From NCBI RefSeq assembly GCF_036785885.1, contig NC_092317.1:684501-748500 (forward strand): a stretch of DNA of 64,000 bases, written 5' to 3'. Source of the DNA: Coffea arabica (Eukaryota > Streptophyta > Magnoliopsida > Gentianales > Rubiaceae). Made by a program: the position numbers and the translations under genes. Each line of letters opens with the position of its first letter. Position 1 is the stretch's first letter. The notes below the pieces were generated by a model that was not told the origin of the DNA, searched no databases, and worked only from the letters and a program-made list of their open reading frames with translations. Shown one piece after another: positions 1 through 13,118 of this stretch.

Positions 1-812
1 CGCGACGCGACTAACAATAATAATAATGTTGGTTTGTTTTGAGCATAGAATGTTTGATTCGAGCAACTCGTACCACGAATTGGATCAGCTTTGTGATCTT
101 CGGACCGGATCATCTCAGTTGTTGAACCTGCTGATCCCTCCTGCCAACTGCCCATATATAACAATTTATGTCAAAGGAAGCAAGCAATCAAGCTAGGATG
201 AATGGAATTCAAGATTTTTTTGAGTTCTAATCCCTTTCTCTTTTTTTTTTTTTTCGCTTCTCAAATCTCATTCCTCGCCTGTTTCTTGTTTCAACCAGTG
301 ATCGTAGTATTATAATACTCCTCCCGAGAGTCCAAATTCCTCCTGGAGAAGGTAACAATCAAGCAGCAGTCCTTGAATACTACGGCATGTTGGCCTCAGG
401 AAAGTCGTCGCTTGATTTTGATGGCACCACGAATTTCTTTAAAACAAGAAACCAGGTCATTTCAGGCCCACATCCAACAAATCCAAAATTAGATGCTTCA
501 GCTAATTGTTTTGTGTTCGTGTCAAGATATTAATTACTATGTTATAGTAGTATATTTTTTCCCAGTTCTTTTGCCGAAGGAACAAAAAGAAATTGGGGAA
601 CAAACTGTCACGTCCGAGTCTTCCTCTTATCACCAGTCACGAGTACCTGAACCCGAAACGTCGACTTCATTCATCATGCCATCTGAACAGTGTGCATGTC
701 TCCTGCTCAGCGCTTAGCTTAGAGCCTTAGCCTGGTTGATATCTAATTGGAGAGTTATATATATTTTTTTCTCTAAAAAAGTTTATTTTTTCAAGAGTTA
801 TATCACACACAG

Positions 813-854
<42 letters not shown>

Positions 855-1550
855 GAGGTTTTTCTCCAATGTTTATAAGCCAAAATCGACCCCTGAATGG
901 AAATACAAGACAAAACAGGGTATGGCATCCATCCCCTGAATGGAAATTCTTTTTTTTTTTTTGGCTCTGACATATCATATTATACAACTATTGTTGGACT
1001 AATTCTTGATTACCGGCATGCTTACCACCCTTAGAAAATACGAATGGGGGCTCAAATGAAATTGAAAATCATCATGTTGGCGTCAACTGACTGGATGACA
1101 GCAGCAGCATCAACAGTTTGAAGATAAGCTAAAATGGAGCCCACCAACACGCAGGTTTTACCTAAAGTAATCCACTAATGCTGAGATCAACTGATTAGAC
1201 ATTAGCAGCTAAATGGCCTAATTTATCTTACTATAATACGATACATCACCCCCCCTACGAGCTCTTTCCTTACATGGCCTAATGATGACCCGGAAAATAA
1301 AAAGAGGAACATTATTGTAAGCAATCAAACAGTGCAAGTATATACACGTCGGATATTGTTCTGTATGGCCTATAATAAACCTTGTAGTTAATGGAAATTC
1401 CATAATTAGCTAGCAAAAGGAAAAGTGCAAGCGATCATCAATTCAGCATCTCCTTGTTTTGTTCATCACATAGTAGCATTAGTATATGCTAGTAAAAGTT
1501 CTTTCTGGTACTCCACTCCACCACATAGCTTATAGCTAGAGAATCAATTA
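1..1550. other. Intergenic / left window edge
   Basis: No convincing complete gene is seen here. A CA/TA microsatellite lies at 804-854. On the + strand, roughly 290-450 reads open without an ATG and is followed by a GT donor-like site at about 453 and a CAG acceptor-like site near 567. This could be the 3' end of a gene that begins left of the window, but I recognise no protein in it. The last 150 bases before 1551 are presumably promoter and 5' UTR of the next gene; no clear TATA box was identified. Confidence 0.4.
804..854. repeat. (CA)n(TA)n compound microsatellite
   Basis: About 25 bases of CA repeat with one G interruption run directly into about 24 bases of AT repeat. Short open frames that cross it on both strands encode only the simple-repeat peptides and are not genes. 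Confidence 0.95.
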
Positions 1551-2200
1551 ATGGCTGTGAGATACTCGATTTCTGTTTCTGCTCCCATCATCATCCAAGA
1601 TCCTGCTTCCAGAAAGCCCGCGAGCATAGTGATGATGAGTGCAGAGAATCACATATCAGTCAACAGCACTGGAAGTAGTATTAGCACAACTCCCTTTCCG
1701 ATCAGATCACCTACAAGAAACAAGGTAATCATCTTCATTTCCTCTCCGGCTGATTGACAATTTAAAAGTATGTATGGTAAGACAAGGACTACTTGGTTTT
1801 GTACGCTAATAGATTTGACTGTTTCAGGTTTTTGAGGATCCATCCAATGGAATCGTCTGTTACAGAGAAGAAAATGGGGAGATAACATGTGAAGGAATCG
1901 ATGAAGGTCCTCGTCTACACCATCTTTCTTCAAGATTCACTGCTATTAATCAAAGGTACACGGTAAGAAATAGACCACAGATTCTCCTACAAAAAACAAC
2001 CCTTTCTCCCGGGGTTAACGTACATCTTGCTACTAGTTTTAAAAAGTGACTCATCACCTCTTGCTAGGTTGTGAGTAGTGTGAGTGGTGACTAAAGATTG
2101 CTTCTTTTTTTTTTAATAATGTTTGGCTTGCAGAGAAGCAGAGATCATTGACCTACTGGAAAGAAGTTTGCTTCAAGTGGTGGACAGTGACAAGACGTAA
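1551..2200 (+). CDS. Small plant protein of unknown function, 3 exons, 122 aa
   Basis: Exons 1551-1724, 1828-1955 and 2134-2200 join in frame (369 nt including the stop). All introns are GT-AG. The second donor must be the AAG|GTACAC site, because the GTAAGA seven bases later gives an immediate stop after splicing. The protein has a Ser/Thr-rich N-terminal half, then an acidic block NGEITCEGIDEGPR, and a short C-terminal helix-like segment EAEIIDLLERSLLQVV. I see no signal peptide, no membrane segment and no enzyme motif. The retained frame across three exons and the compositional change between halves suggest a real gene. It looks like a small soluble protein of a plant-only family, but I do not recognise it firmly and assign no function. 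It is transcribed toward the convergent FAB1 gene. Confidence 0.6.
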
Positions 2201-3963
2201 TTAGGCAAAGGCTGAGACAGGACACGGTGCCGCGGCGAGGCAACAGCATCAATCCGGACTGTAATAATCGATGGCTGCTTCCTTCATCTCATTCTTCTGC
2301 TCAATCCTCAGTTTCTGCATAAAACATAATACTTGTATATACAGTCTTGCACCCAATTGATCCTTGGGTTATGTACGATGAAACTGACCGAGCAAAGATC
2401 AACAAATTCTGGATGGTCTGTTTTGTTGTAAAGATAGAATGTTGGCCTTTCAATATCACGGCCACCATGGTATTAGCAGCTGGTATAACCTAATAATTCG
2501 ACCCTCCTCGTTGGTATTTACAATATCTATTTATTTTATGTCCCTTCCCCTGCATCCTCGATCCCAAAACGCCATACCTACACGCCATACTGATAAGGAT
2601 TTCCTTTGTCACTCTCTGCACATCAGAAAGGGTCATCTAGGCCAGTTTTTATCCCTGATCGTGCTTTGTTTCCATCGTCATTCTCACCTATATCGCCAGC
2701 TGAGTATTGATTATTCACAGGTAGCATTCAATCGAGGGAAAAAGATTAAACAAGACACCGAGATAACAGACCACCAGTTGGCACCCAGAAGTTGGTTACT
2801 ACTTACTGCTAATCAAGAGATATGCATAAGAAGAGATGGAAAAACTTATTTGAAAATAATAATCATGGCACTTTCTCTGGTAGTACCATATATTCATTCG
2901 AGATTTAAAACAACAACAAAAAAATTTCTTTGATTGAAAAACCTGTTCAAAAAAGACTCTTGAGGTTTTCTCTTTTTTTTTTTTTTTTTAAAAAATTAAT
3001 ACTGCTCCATCCAAACGGAATCCATCATTATTTGTTTAGGAAAGGAAAAGCCTTTTTCGAGACAGGAAGAATGACCACGGCAACTCGTAATGACCGTGCT
3101 GTTGTAGAACTCTCTGATATCCACAACTAGCTTCTTTCAACATGTCACTAGAAAGACAAATATAAAACAGAGAGACTGAGAATAGCACTCGAATATGGAG
3201 GAAAACTGCACCTATTAATGAGTTCTAACTGTTAATATGCTCACCACTAAGAGCCCTATCTCAATGAAAATCAAAACTAATTTCGAGAATGCTAAATGCT
3301 GGAACAGATTAGTGCAACATCTCTAAATGGAGCAGCACAAAATCATTCAGATTTCAGACCACCTCATCTCCAATCTAAAACAACCAAGAAATCTGAATAT
3401 TTGACCCATTCAGGTACTGCAGAATTCTCAAAACAAGTACTATTATCAGACAAGAACATCAAACCCAGAGGAGAGGACACATCACCTACGAGTCTTCTTC
3501 AAGGGATATGGACATGTATTCTGTGATTAGCCATCATTTTTCGTCCTTCATCCAGGAAGCCAACGCATTGTGATAAACTTCAAGCACGCACAAGGGAAAA
3601 ATAAGAAACCGCGATGAGTTAATATGTTACACAAAATTGCAATTGCATGATCAAAATGGATTTACATCTTAAATTCTAAATACAAAATGAAAGAAAAAAA
3701 AAAGTACCAAAAACCATTTTACAAAATCATTTCAAGAAAAGGTCACTCTACTTTTTATACTGCTGAGCATTTCCCAGGTAATAAAGCCAAGTTCTTCAGC
3801 CATTGATAAACAATCATGAATTCTGCTGTTAAAGAAGGTATTTGGAAGTTCCCTCCAAAAGAATTCGAAATGGCAAAAGCACCATTTATGAACTAGAAGA
3901 ATAATGCAGGAGCATGCTCCCAAAAATATATCTTCACATGTACAGATTGGCCAATTTACTTGA
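2201..3963. other. Intergenic between convergent genes
   Basis: This stretch holds the 3' flanks of the small + strand gene and of FAB1 on the - strand. The longest open frame (2439-2933) has a composition unlike a protein gene and no splice partners, so it is left out. A poly-T tract sits at about 2973-2989. No RNA gene or mobile element is recognised. Confidence 0.5.
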
Positions 3964-6900
3964 TCACTGAGCAGCACCTCCACCCTGCAAGTTCTCAGAT
4001 AAATCATTCTGAGACTTGCTGGGAACTATAGTAGGCGGAGACCATTGATCTGGAACCATCAGAAAATAGGTTGTCATTGCTTTTCTAAACCTCTTTTTGT
4101 ATTGCTTAGGTGAGATTACTGTTGGTGGTGTGTTTTTTGGACCCCCAAGGATTCCAGACGCCTTCACCCATGTTTCCAAGTGCTTGTCCCATGTATACTG
4201 CCGCATGAAGTCGATAATCCCAAGAACAAGTTCATGCTTCTCTTGATCAACACCAACCAACAATGAATAGTCCATTACATCAATTGACTGCAAAAGTAAT
4301 CAGATCGTCAGTAGTGATAACATGCATCTATCAGGGAAAAAAGACCCAGGAAATGCAACGCGAAGGACACGCCATGTGAAAATTGACACAAACACAACAC
4401 TCACTCATACAGCGCCACCCACCCCCCCCCCCCCACCAAAAAAAAAGTTTTCATGGGAAGATAAACCAAATTTTCATGAGCTAAGCTCAAATTATTGTAC
4501 ATAGGGCAACCTAGCTGATCAGAGATAGTTAATCATCAACAGTTCACACAAAAACAAAAGATGGAGTATATATTAGCGCACCTAAAGTGGTCAAAAAAGC
4601 CAAGTTCGGAGATTCTCTTCAAGAGACAATTTATATGCTACCATATGTCATATGTCTGACATGTTACACGTTTACTGACTAAGCCGTTAGAGAAAGTTGG
4701 AAACTTACTGCAAGGAATGCAGTATCATTCCAAACTGCTCTTTCAAGCAACCTCTTTGCCTTGTTTCCAACAAATATAGGAGAAGTTGGCATTGCTTCAA
4801 TCAAGTTCTGATCCAGCAAAACCTTGTTACTTCCACTGGAATCCGGATTATATCGAGATCTGGAAGATCCTTTTAGATCATAAAGCCGTGTCAAGTTTCT
4901 CCCAAAAAGAAGGTTCTCCATAACAAGAACATCCATCTTTAATTCCTTTCCCCCCTTAACATGCTTCGACGTAACCTTCAGCAATCAAGGAAATGACAAT
5001 ATAATAAGTTCCAAGAAGGCAAAAATAACAATTATTGGGGGTTCAGAAAAATGCTTCACCGAACCAAAAATGAGGGGAAAGGACAAGAACCTACAAGTGA
5101 TATCCAAATACAACATTTATTTTCTAGCAGAGTATAAGAAAGTGATAGAAGTCAAAGTACAATCCATGGATCTTGGCCTAGTTTAAGAAAGCACTAGACA
5201 TCAAACTAGAATTCCAAGGATATTGGCCTAGTAGTAAAACCTATCCTTAACACACACCAGATGAGGGTTTTATTTCATAAAATGGACAGACGTAAGTAAA
5301 ACTAGCATCTTGCAAGCGTTCTGATGCCTACCTATGTGAAGGTTGCTTTCTGCAAACCATACTATTACTACGATCACTGTAAGAGTTTAAAAAATAAGCC
5401 TTTAAATTCCAAATTTACTTTCATTCGTAATTTATTAAACTCCTACTTCTACCAACTCAAATTCAGTCCCTAGAAGTACCTGATAAATCCCAAGTATCTT
5501 TGCCAGACATGTAGGGCTTCCTGAACCAATAGATTCAGAAAGATACTTGAAATATCCAGGAGCAAACTTTATGAAAGATTCCAGCTCAGTCTTAGTGACT
5601 TGTTTAATAATAAACCTATCATCCAAGGTTTTGGCAAAAAAGACATTACTCTTGCCACCCTGGGCTCCCCATTTCTTACAGCGGCTAAGAGATCTTATGA
5701 AGTCAATCTCAGATGGGCAACAAATCCTCCTCAAAGCTTCAAAACGCTTAGCGTAGTAACAGGTCACAGTATATTTCACCTTCCCAAGGGGTCCATCATC
5801 TGTCAAAGACACTCTGGCGTGCATAGCTTTTGTGTAAGAAAAAGGATCCAACACCGAGGAGCTACGAGTACTGGACATGGATAAGATACTTTCATCTGCA
5901 GAACCAAGACTTCTATAAGGTTCCAAGGCTATTTCGTCCATCGAGTGAAAAGATTGAAAACTCCCCGAGTCAAAGGACAGAGATGATGTTAAGTCTGCCA
6001 TGTCCTTCAGTCTCTCAAGATCATCAGACAGTTGGACCAAATAATCGGGGGAAGCCAGGACATAAGCTATAACACTCGTAGGCTCATCATCATAAACTGG
6101 AACCACTGTGTCATTAAACCCAACAGGTAAGAGCAACCTGGCCCCACCTTGAAGTTCCAACTGTCTGAATGAGGAGATATAGACAGGATTATACTCAGAC
6201 AGCGTGTCCAATTTCTGATTATTACCTAAAAAGTTTTTATTCAATGAGCGATAGAAGCTTATGAAGGGAAGACCTAGCCAGCTGACAGTATCTTCCACAT
6301 TATCAGAAACTCTGGAGGACAAAAAAGGAGATGGCACAATTTTAGCGCCAGTCAGTTCCTCACCATGGCCCTCTGTGTCCAACATTTCTGCAGCTCCTCC
6401 AGTAGTCGATGAATCCAATGAAGCTGTATCAGAAACTTTATGCATATCATCCATTGATAACCCCAGACCAGGATTAGTTTCACCAGTCCAAGCAGCATCA
6501 AGTGTCTCTGACAGACTCACCATAACTGGAAACTGCCCATCAGAAAGGACGCCATGAACACTTACATTAGACTCTAAAGAAACAGATTCATCATGAATGT
6601 CTGTCACGCTAGAAGGAAATGACAGATTTCCTTTTACACTATTAGGATTTGAACCGTCAGTTTCCTGATGACCAAGTACAGCGGGATTTTTCAAGCCACC
6701 AACTCCATGATCACAAATAAATTCAGGAGGATACTCACCACCGCTAACCCCATGATGATGACTTTCATCTAGATTTACATCAGGAGAAGCCAAATTAGAA
6801 CTGTCGAAACCCTGGCCTGGTCTAACAGAAACATTTAAATCACATATCTCCTCATTGGGTCTCACATCAGGAGCTGAATTGGCAACTGCCATCTCACGCT

Positions 6901-9900
6901 GACAAATGTTATCTGAACTGGCTACATATATCAGCCTGTGGTCCCACATATAAGATTGAAAGAGTAGTTGTCTACGCAATCGATTGATTTCAAGAATATC
7001 AACCGCGGGTTGGCCCTTCCTAGCCTCCTTATTCAGAATTTTATTAAGGGCATCCTGAAAAGACATAAAGTCTGTTATAGAAGCAAATATTAAATAGATG
7101 TTCTAAAGTGAAGAACATAGTCAAAGTGACAGTATTCAGTAATGTTCAAACAACAAGGCTCTAAGCTCTATCAATTTGTGAAAAAAATACAATTTAATGC
7201 ATCAGATGACAAAACTTCTTCAAATCTAATGAAGAAGATTATCCTTTTCACATAGTTGATATTATGCCCCACGTATAAAATTTAACATTTTTTTTTAACC
7301 AAACTGAAGTAAATGAACAACAAAGTCAAAATAGACTAGCCAATAAGAGGAAATTTATATCCCAATCAACATTGCAAAGAGAAAATAAGAAGCAGAACAC
7401 AAGATGGATACATCTAACCATGAGTCATCATTGCTGACTGAATCCATGAGTGCAGAAAAAGTCTTTGCTTCTTCGAGAAGCAAACATACTTCAGCAAGAA
7501 AGAAAAGAAAAGGCTAAATATAAGAATGAAAAATGAGTGCTTACCTCAAATTCCACCTTTTCCTTCTGCAACATTGCTTCTAAATCTGCCATTTGATGCC
7601 TTGATTCTGGTGCTTTTTTGCCACTGCTTGGCAAGCCTGGACCAAAATTTTTCTCCACCAAAAGACGGAGAGCATTTAGTACCTCAGAAAACAAAAGCTC
7701 AGCCCGGCCAACCACCTGACCAAAATTTGTTCAATTACAGCGAGTGAAGATAGATCAATTTGGGATACTAAAATACCCAAAAGCATGCTTTTGTACCTCA
7801 TTCAGTTCTTGTTGTACCCATTCTTGATTCTCGAAGTTGAAATCAAGTTTTGGAGGAGGAAGATAGACTGAGTGAACATCAATTGATGCATAACGGAAAC
7901 AAGCAACCATTTGCCCAAATCTGCAAAGCCATGACCATCATCAAGGAATTCAAAGGAAAGCAGAAGACAAATACTCTACCCATCACACATAAAAAGTTCA
8001 TCTAGCAGGTATTTCAGGAACATTGCATGAAAAGACACAAGTTGTCCAAAAATTTTCAAACAAATGAATAGCCTAGATTTTTACTAATGAGATAGGTGCT
8101 CATAGAACCAAGTACATGCACTGCCTAAATTTTATTTCAACTTCATCAGGAATATATAATAGATAAAATTTTATGGCCCACCATACTTGAATATTAAGCT
8201 TTGCAGGAAGAGTCAAAAAAACATTATAGCTCCTGGAAACCAAGGACAATAAAAGGAATGAATTTTTTACCCATAAAATCGCAAACAGTCTCTGTGTAAA
8301 GAGTGGCCACAGCTTGCTACCCTGCTAGCAGCTGCATGGTTTGAAAAACTGAGCTCAAGAAACTTTCCAAAAGACAATCCCCAAGCAGCATCAGACATCA
8401 CTACTCTTCGAGTTGCAGGAGGGAAACCATTGGTTCGTGGACACTTAAGGCACCTGTGCCACATCCAAATCTTTCCTTCCTTTTCACCTGGTAAAAGAAA
8501 CTCTGGCAGCTTCTTCACAGCAATTGTAAGGGTGCCTTGTCGATGGGTATAACACTGAACATGCGCTTCTGAAGGCATCTCACATGAGCGGCATCTGTAA
8601 CTCTAAAAAGAAAAGAAAAGAGCCTTAGTCACAGTAAAATATCCAAGGCATTCCAATCAGAAAATTAAAACACCAGCATGCATTGGTTTTTAGCAAGGCT
8701 TAAGATAGATATTAGTACATGATCAAATAAATGATCTCGTAAAAATCGTCCCAATGGTTTGTCAAAGTTTCCATAGTACTTGATCCGAAAGAGATGGGAC
8801 CTTTCACAAACAGTCCCTTTCCAGACACATCTAGATGATAAGGTAACCAAAATGCTTTGGTGGTCAGAAGGGGAAGGAGGAAACTCTTCCTTTGAAGAAA
8901 CTGGTTCCTCAAGAACTTGCTTTATATTTAGCTGCGATGAAGACAGATCTAGATTATTTTGAGTTCTATCAAGTCCATCACAATCATTCAGCACATCATC
9001 GGCCACAACGCCTATAACCGGTGGTATTGAAGGCATAAAACCATTAGGAATGATAGGATCTCCTGAAGCATGCTGAATGTCATTGGCCATAGATGCTTTT
9101 ACACCAGTAGACTCAGTCAAATTCCCCGTAATCTTGTCCTCCAAAGAAAGACAAGGAGAGGGCTCACATGATGAAGTTTTTGAAAGAATCTGCCCAGCAG
9201 ATGTGACAGTCTGCTTTATGGAATGAGACACAACAGCAGCATTTGAGCTAGAGCAATTCGGAGAATTCATCTCATGACCAAACAAACTTGTGGCCTTGAA
9301 CTGTTCTGGAATGGGCAGGCTAATTGACCTTTGCGGTTCAACTTCAGAATGATGTCCAATAGTATGTTCATTACTTGGGGCAGTAAAACCAGGTATTGTT
9401 GAGATGGATCTCTCAATAGTAGATGGTTTATCTGGAAGTGCCACAGTAATTGGAGAATGCAATGGTAGCTCTGGCAGAGAGGCTCCTTCATCAGCAAGAA
9501 AAGATGTTTCCAAGGCCAGGTGATAAGCTGCGAAAACTCCATACTGCACAACATGTTTTACCTTTTTCAATTCATCGCCATTGGCACCTCGAAGTAGTAC
9601 CTGAAAGAGACAAAATCAAGCAAGTATTTACATCCATGGCAACATATCAACTAATTTCAAAGAAGTCCAATAAGTATAATATCAATTCAAACTTGAACAC
9701 TTCAAAGAAACTGGAGACCCGAAATTGAAATTCTGCAGGCTGAAGTAGGAGGATAATATTAATTTATAGCCACATGGAATCTGACAAATTTTCAAGTCAT
9801 CAATGTCAAGGAAGAAAATCAGTATCCGAGACTTTTATCAGAATCTATCTAAAATTAAGTGAAAGACCTTCACAAACCCATCCATCTAGACATGCACCAA

Positions 9901-12528
9901 TCTTAAATTAGTGTAATTACTTACAGTGCAACCAAGTGGCTTTGGACATCCTTCAAAATACATCAATGTTTTCACCAGCTTTTTTCCACTCTGTCCAGCT
10001 GTGCCATGCTCTTCTAGAAACCTCTTAACATGGAACATGTCACAGTATCCCAAATTTTGAGATGAGAGATGGTCGATTGAAGGTACAATCTGACAACCTG
10101 TGCAGCGAGCTATGCGCTCTAGAAGTGGTCTTTTGACATTTAAAACAAGTGATATGTCCTTTGCAAGAAGATACTCTTGTGCATAACGAGAAACAGATTT
10201 CTCCACCAGGAGAACATCAGGATTGTGGGAATCAATTTTTGCTACAGCCATCTTCAGATGATCCATTTCCTGGAAAAGGGTACAATTCCTTAAGAATGAT
10301 ACCTCCAGGATTTAAGAATACTCATGGAGAAAAGATCACATTATGCTAACAATGTAATAGACAGTCCGTCTCTGACTTGCAACACGAGAATGGTGGTTAT
10401 AGAACTAACCTGCTGCAACAGCGTATCAAAACTTGACAAGAGATTAGAAACCCTCTGGTATTCAAGAGCTCCTCCGAGGATTAGTATGCGAGGTTTCTCT
10501 ATCTTTGATGTCATCCTTCTGTGAGCAACATTCTTCTTACAAACAACTCCTTTCACCACCATACTGAAAAGAAAGTCTTCAAACAAATGAGGAATTTAAA
10601 ATGATAGCATGAGCACTTTCTTAATCTGATAAACAACTCAGAGAGAGGCAGAAGCTCAAAGATCAGTTTAAATTATACTTAACTAAATGATAAAAGCACC
10701 AGTGACAGGCACCAAGACTGAGGTTGTTTTAAGTACAATTTAGTAGTCTATACCATTCACATGTAACTTAATCAAGTATCTTAACAGAGCTCTAACAAAC
10801 GCTTCTGAAAAGTAATGTAAGATAACAAAACTTAGGCTGCACACCAACTCCATCAAAACTTTCCAAGTGCCTAAGCTGAATAGCACAATGCGGAAATAAT
10901 TACTTGGAAGTTCAAAGACCTTACCTCTCACTACGACGCCCAGAAGCTATACATTTTACTTTCACGTATCCTCCTGGGTCCATTCCCCCACCCTTACTCA
11001 TATCAGGCTTTAACATTGAAGCAGCCTCCCAGGACAGAGATGTAATTATTTCTAACCAACTCTCTTTGTCGTCTTCATCACCTACAAAGAGATTCTCAAC
11101 CTGCAAAAGCTGAGCAACTAAAGCCCTAAAATGTCCATCAACTACATTCTTCATGGCCCTCTTGTGCTCCTCATTTGACTTTTCCCTACTTCGGAATTCC
11201 CCACTTCCAAAACTGCCTGAAGCACGTAGATAGCCCCACTCTCCAGCAGCATCCCCGTCATCGTCATCATCAAACAGAAGCACTTCACGGTCATCTTCTT
11301 CATCTTCAGGTTCAGGTGGAAGCCATAGAACTCCATTGTTCTCAAAGTCCACCGGTTCAGCATCAACATCTTCTGCTGCAATTAAAGATGAAGGCGCTTC
11401 ACATTCATCACCACCGTCATGTCCACCTTCTTTTTGGGTAATCTGTTGGACTTCTTCAGAAGCCTGGGAATGAAAATCTAAACTATTTTGTAATGTCAAC
11501 CTACTAATGCTTTTTGAATCAACAGCCTCAGCATCAGGATGCACTTTACGTGATCCATATTCATTGTCAATCTCATCAAACTGCATGTGACCATAGTAAC
11601 CATTAAGATGAGGAAAATGCCTCGTTTTAGAATCTAACCGGTAAACTCCAAATTCATCTTCATCATCACTATTCCTGGACTCAGAAAACATAAGCAACAA
11701 TTAAGTAGCTGCAACATTATAATATCAACTCACTGAATTGAAAAGGTGCAAAAGAAAAAAGTTATCAAGTCAGCCATGTGCAATATCCATGGAGCAGCCA
11801 TAAACCAGGCCATTGAGTTGGCACAAGCTCATGGTGAACTTAAATGACATGGCATCTGTACTAGAATGCCTTTCACTTAATTTAAGGAAAGTGTCCTCAC
11901 TGAAAAATGCACCTGATGTCAAAAATCAAGCATATCAAGGAAATTGCCTGCAATGATTTCAGGTACCAGGATACTTGATTATGCCGCGGTTCAAAGAATA
12001 TACCACACTCATTCACTTACTTGGCAACTTCAGAACAAAAAATATGACTCTGAACAAGCAACCAAAATTATGTAAAAGAAATCAACCTGATAATGCTATA
12101 CCCGAATTGATTAGAAGACTGATCTCTATGAGCTGTCTCCGAATCATGACCATTGCATGTTCTTGATTCTCCGACAGGTTGCCTTTCTAAGGCAGTTTCC
12201 ATCGCTGCAGACTGATGAGGGCTAACCCCATCAGAGTGTGGCATTGATGCAAGAGTAATGCTACTACTGTTAATGGTTCCACTAGATTTGCTGCTAATGA
12301 AACTGGTTGTCGATGGCGAAGTACTGAGATCCAGACTGGGAAACTGAATCCCATTATCAACACCAGCAGCTATGCCTTGCTGCCATTGCTTGAAACAGAA
12401 ATTACATACCCTGATCGTTTCTGACTCTTCACTGGGAGTCCTTGGTCCAAGAGATGATGCAGGAATCCAATTAGATGTACACTTGGCACAGAATACCCGG
12501 CCACAATGTCGGCAATGGTGCCTTCGTC
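3964..12528 (-). CDS. FAB1: FAB1-type phosphatidylinositol-3-phosphate 5-kinase (PIKfyve homologue), first exon not found
   Basis: FAB1 phosphorylates PI3P to PI(3,5)P2 on endosome and vacuole membranes. Visible exons (- strand): 12528-12087, 11674-10925, 10563-10410, 10269-9925, 9600-8719, 8602-8271, 7920-7797, 7715-7545, 7054-5480, 4975-4709, 4287-3964. They join in frame to about 1,788 residues; FAB1A/B proteins are about 1,750-1,830. Order of domains: second half of a FYVE finger ([16 protein letters not shown], then a CxxC at VCNFC), an acidic linker, a TCP-1/chaperonin-like domain (exons 3-6), a Cys-rich block with CRSC (exon 7), and a C-terminal PIP kinase domain with [37 protein letters not shown] and the activation-loop [10 protein letters not shown]. 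The catalytic part is complete. The exon carrying the start codon and the first zinc-binding CxxC pair was not found in the 3.3 kb upstream, so the entry is partial at its 5' end. Confidence 0.93.
4421..4448. repeat. Poly-C/poly-A tract in a FAB1 intron
   Basis: A run of C with one A interruption, followed by a run of A, lies within the intron between the last two FAB1 exons. It is a simple sequence with no visible role. Confidence 0.8.
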
Positions 12529-12647
12529 CTGGAGGAAGGAAGGGGGAGCGGGAAGAACCACAAATGTTTTATCAGAGAGCCTTTCAAGCCAATGCCACCT
12601 GGAATACTATTACATGGTACTACTTAACTTGCCATGTTTGACTTTTG

Positions 12648-13118
12648 GGAGGTGATGCGAGAGCACGATCCGAACTGGTAAGCAGAGAGCTGAGCGAGCT
12701 GCGGGTGAGTGAACTAGTACTAGCGAGGTGAGCGAGTTGACCTGCAAGAGAAACTAACGGCGGAGCTTGTTCCCCGGTGTAGTTCCGACGGTCAAGTCAA
12801 TAAGAGTTTAAGTGTAGAGCAACAGCGTAAATACTGTAGACGGCGTACCTTGTCTTGACCAATTTTGTTGTATTTATAGAGTTCCTGCTAGTAGTTTCCT
12901 TATAGGAGTACGAGTCCTAATAGAGAGGGAGTCTTTCTAGGGCTCCGTCTGCTAGTTTCGAAAGGTTCGAGAGCCGCGGTCCACCAGGCCCATCCAGCTA
13001 AGGAAGCGATGGCCATGCTCAAACTGTTGTCCCTCTGCTCGAACTCTCTGTCCGAACTGCCAGGTCATCATGACCAAACTGACACGTGGCTCCGGTGGAT
13101 TGGCCCCACTACAGGAGG
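12648..13118 (-). mobile_element. Solo LTR (461 bp) with 5-bp target-site duplication
   Basis: The stretch 12653-13113 begins TG and ends CA and is flanked on both sides by the pentamer GGAGG (12648-12652 and 13114-13118), the expected target duplication of an LTR retrotransposon. Read on the - strand it starts TGTAGTGGGG, carries a TATA box (CTCTATAAATAC, around 12870-12881) and ends CTCGCATCA, as expected for U3-R-U5. No gag/pol coding sequence and no second LTR lie nearby, so it is a solo LTR left by LTR-LTR recombination. Its promoter points toward FAB1, whose first visible exon begins about 120 bp downstream of the LTR end. Superfamily cannot be assigned from an LTR alone. Confidence 0.8.
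12870..12881 (-). promoter_or_regulatory. TATA box of the solo LTR, directed at FAB1
   Basis: CTCTATAAATAC on the - strand inside the LTR is a good TATA match. Transcripts starting about 30 bases downstream would run into FAB1. Donor-like sites follow in the LTR (AAG|GTACGC and CAG|GTCAAC on the - strand). Use as a FAB1 promoter is only an inference. Confidence 0.45.

Noticed and set aside
727-987. Open frames on both strands through the CA/TA repeat
   Set aside because: They encode only simple-repeat peptides generated by the microsatellite.
2439-2933. 164-codon open frame on the + strand
   Set aside because: No domain, no family resemblance, odd composition and no splice partners; it lies in the 3' spacer between convergent genes.
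12370-12561. 63-codon - strand frame at the FYVE exon
   Set aside because: It is an out-of-frame shadow; the real frame there encodes the FYVE core.
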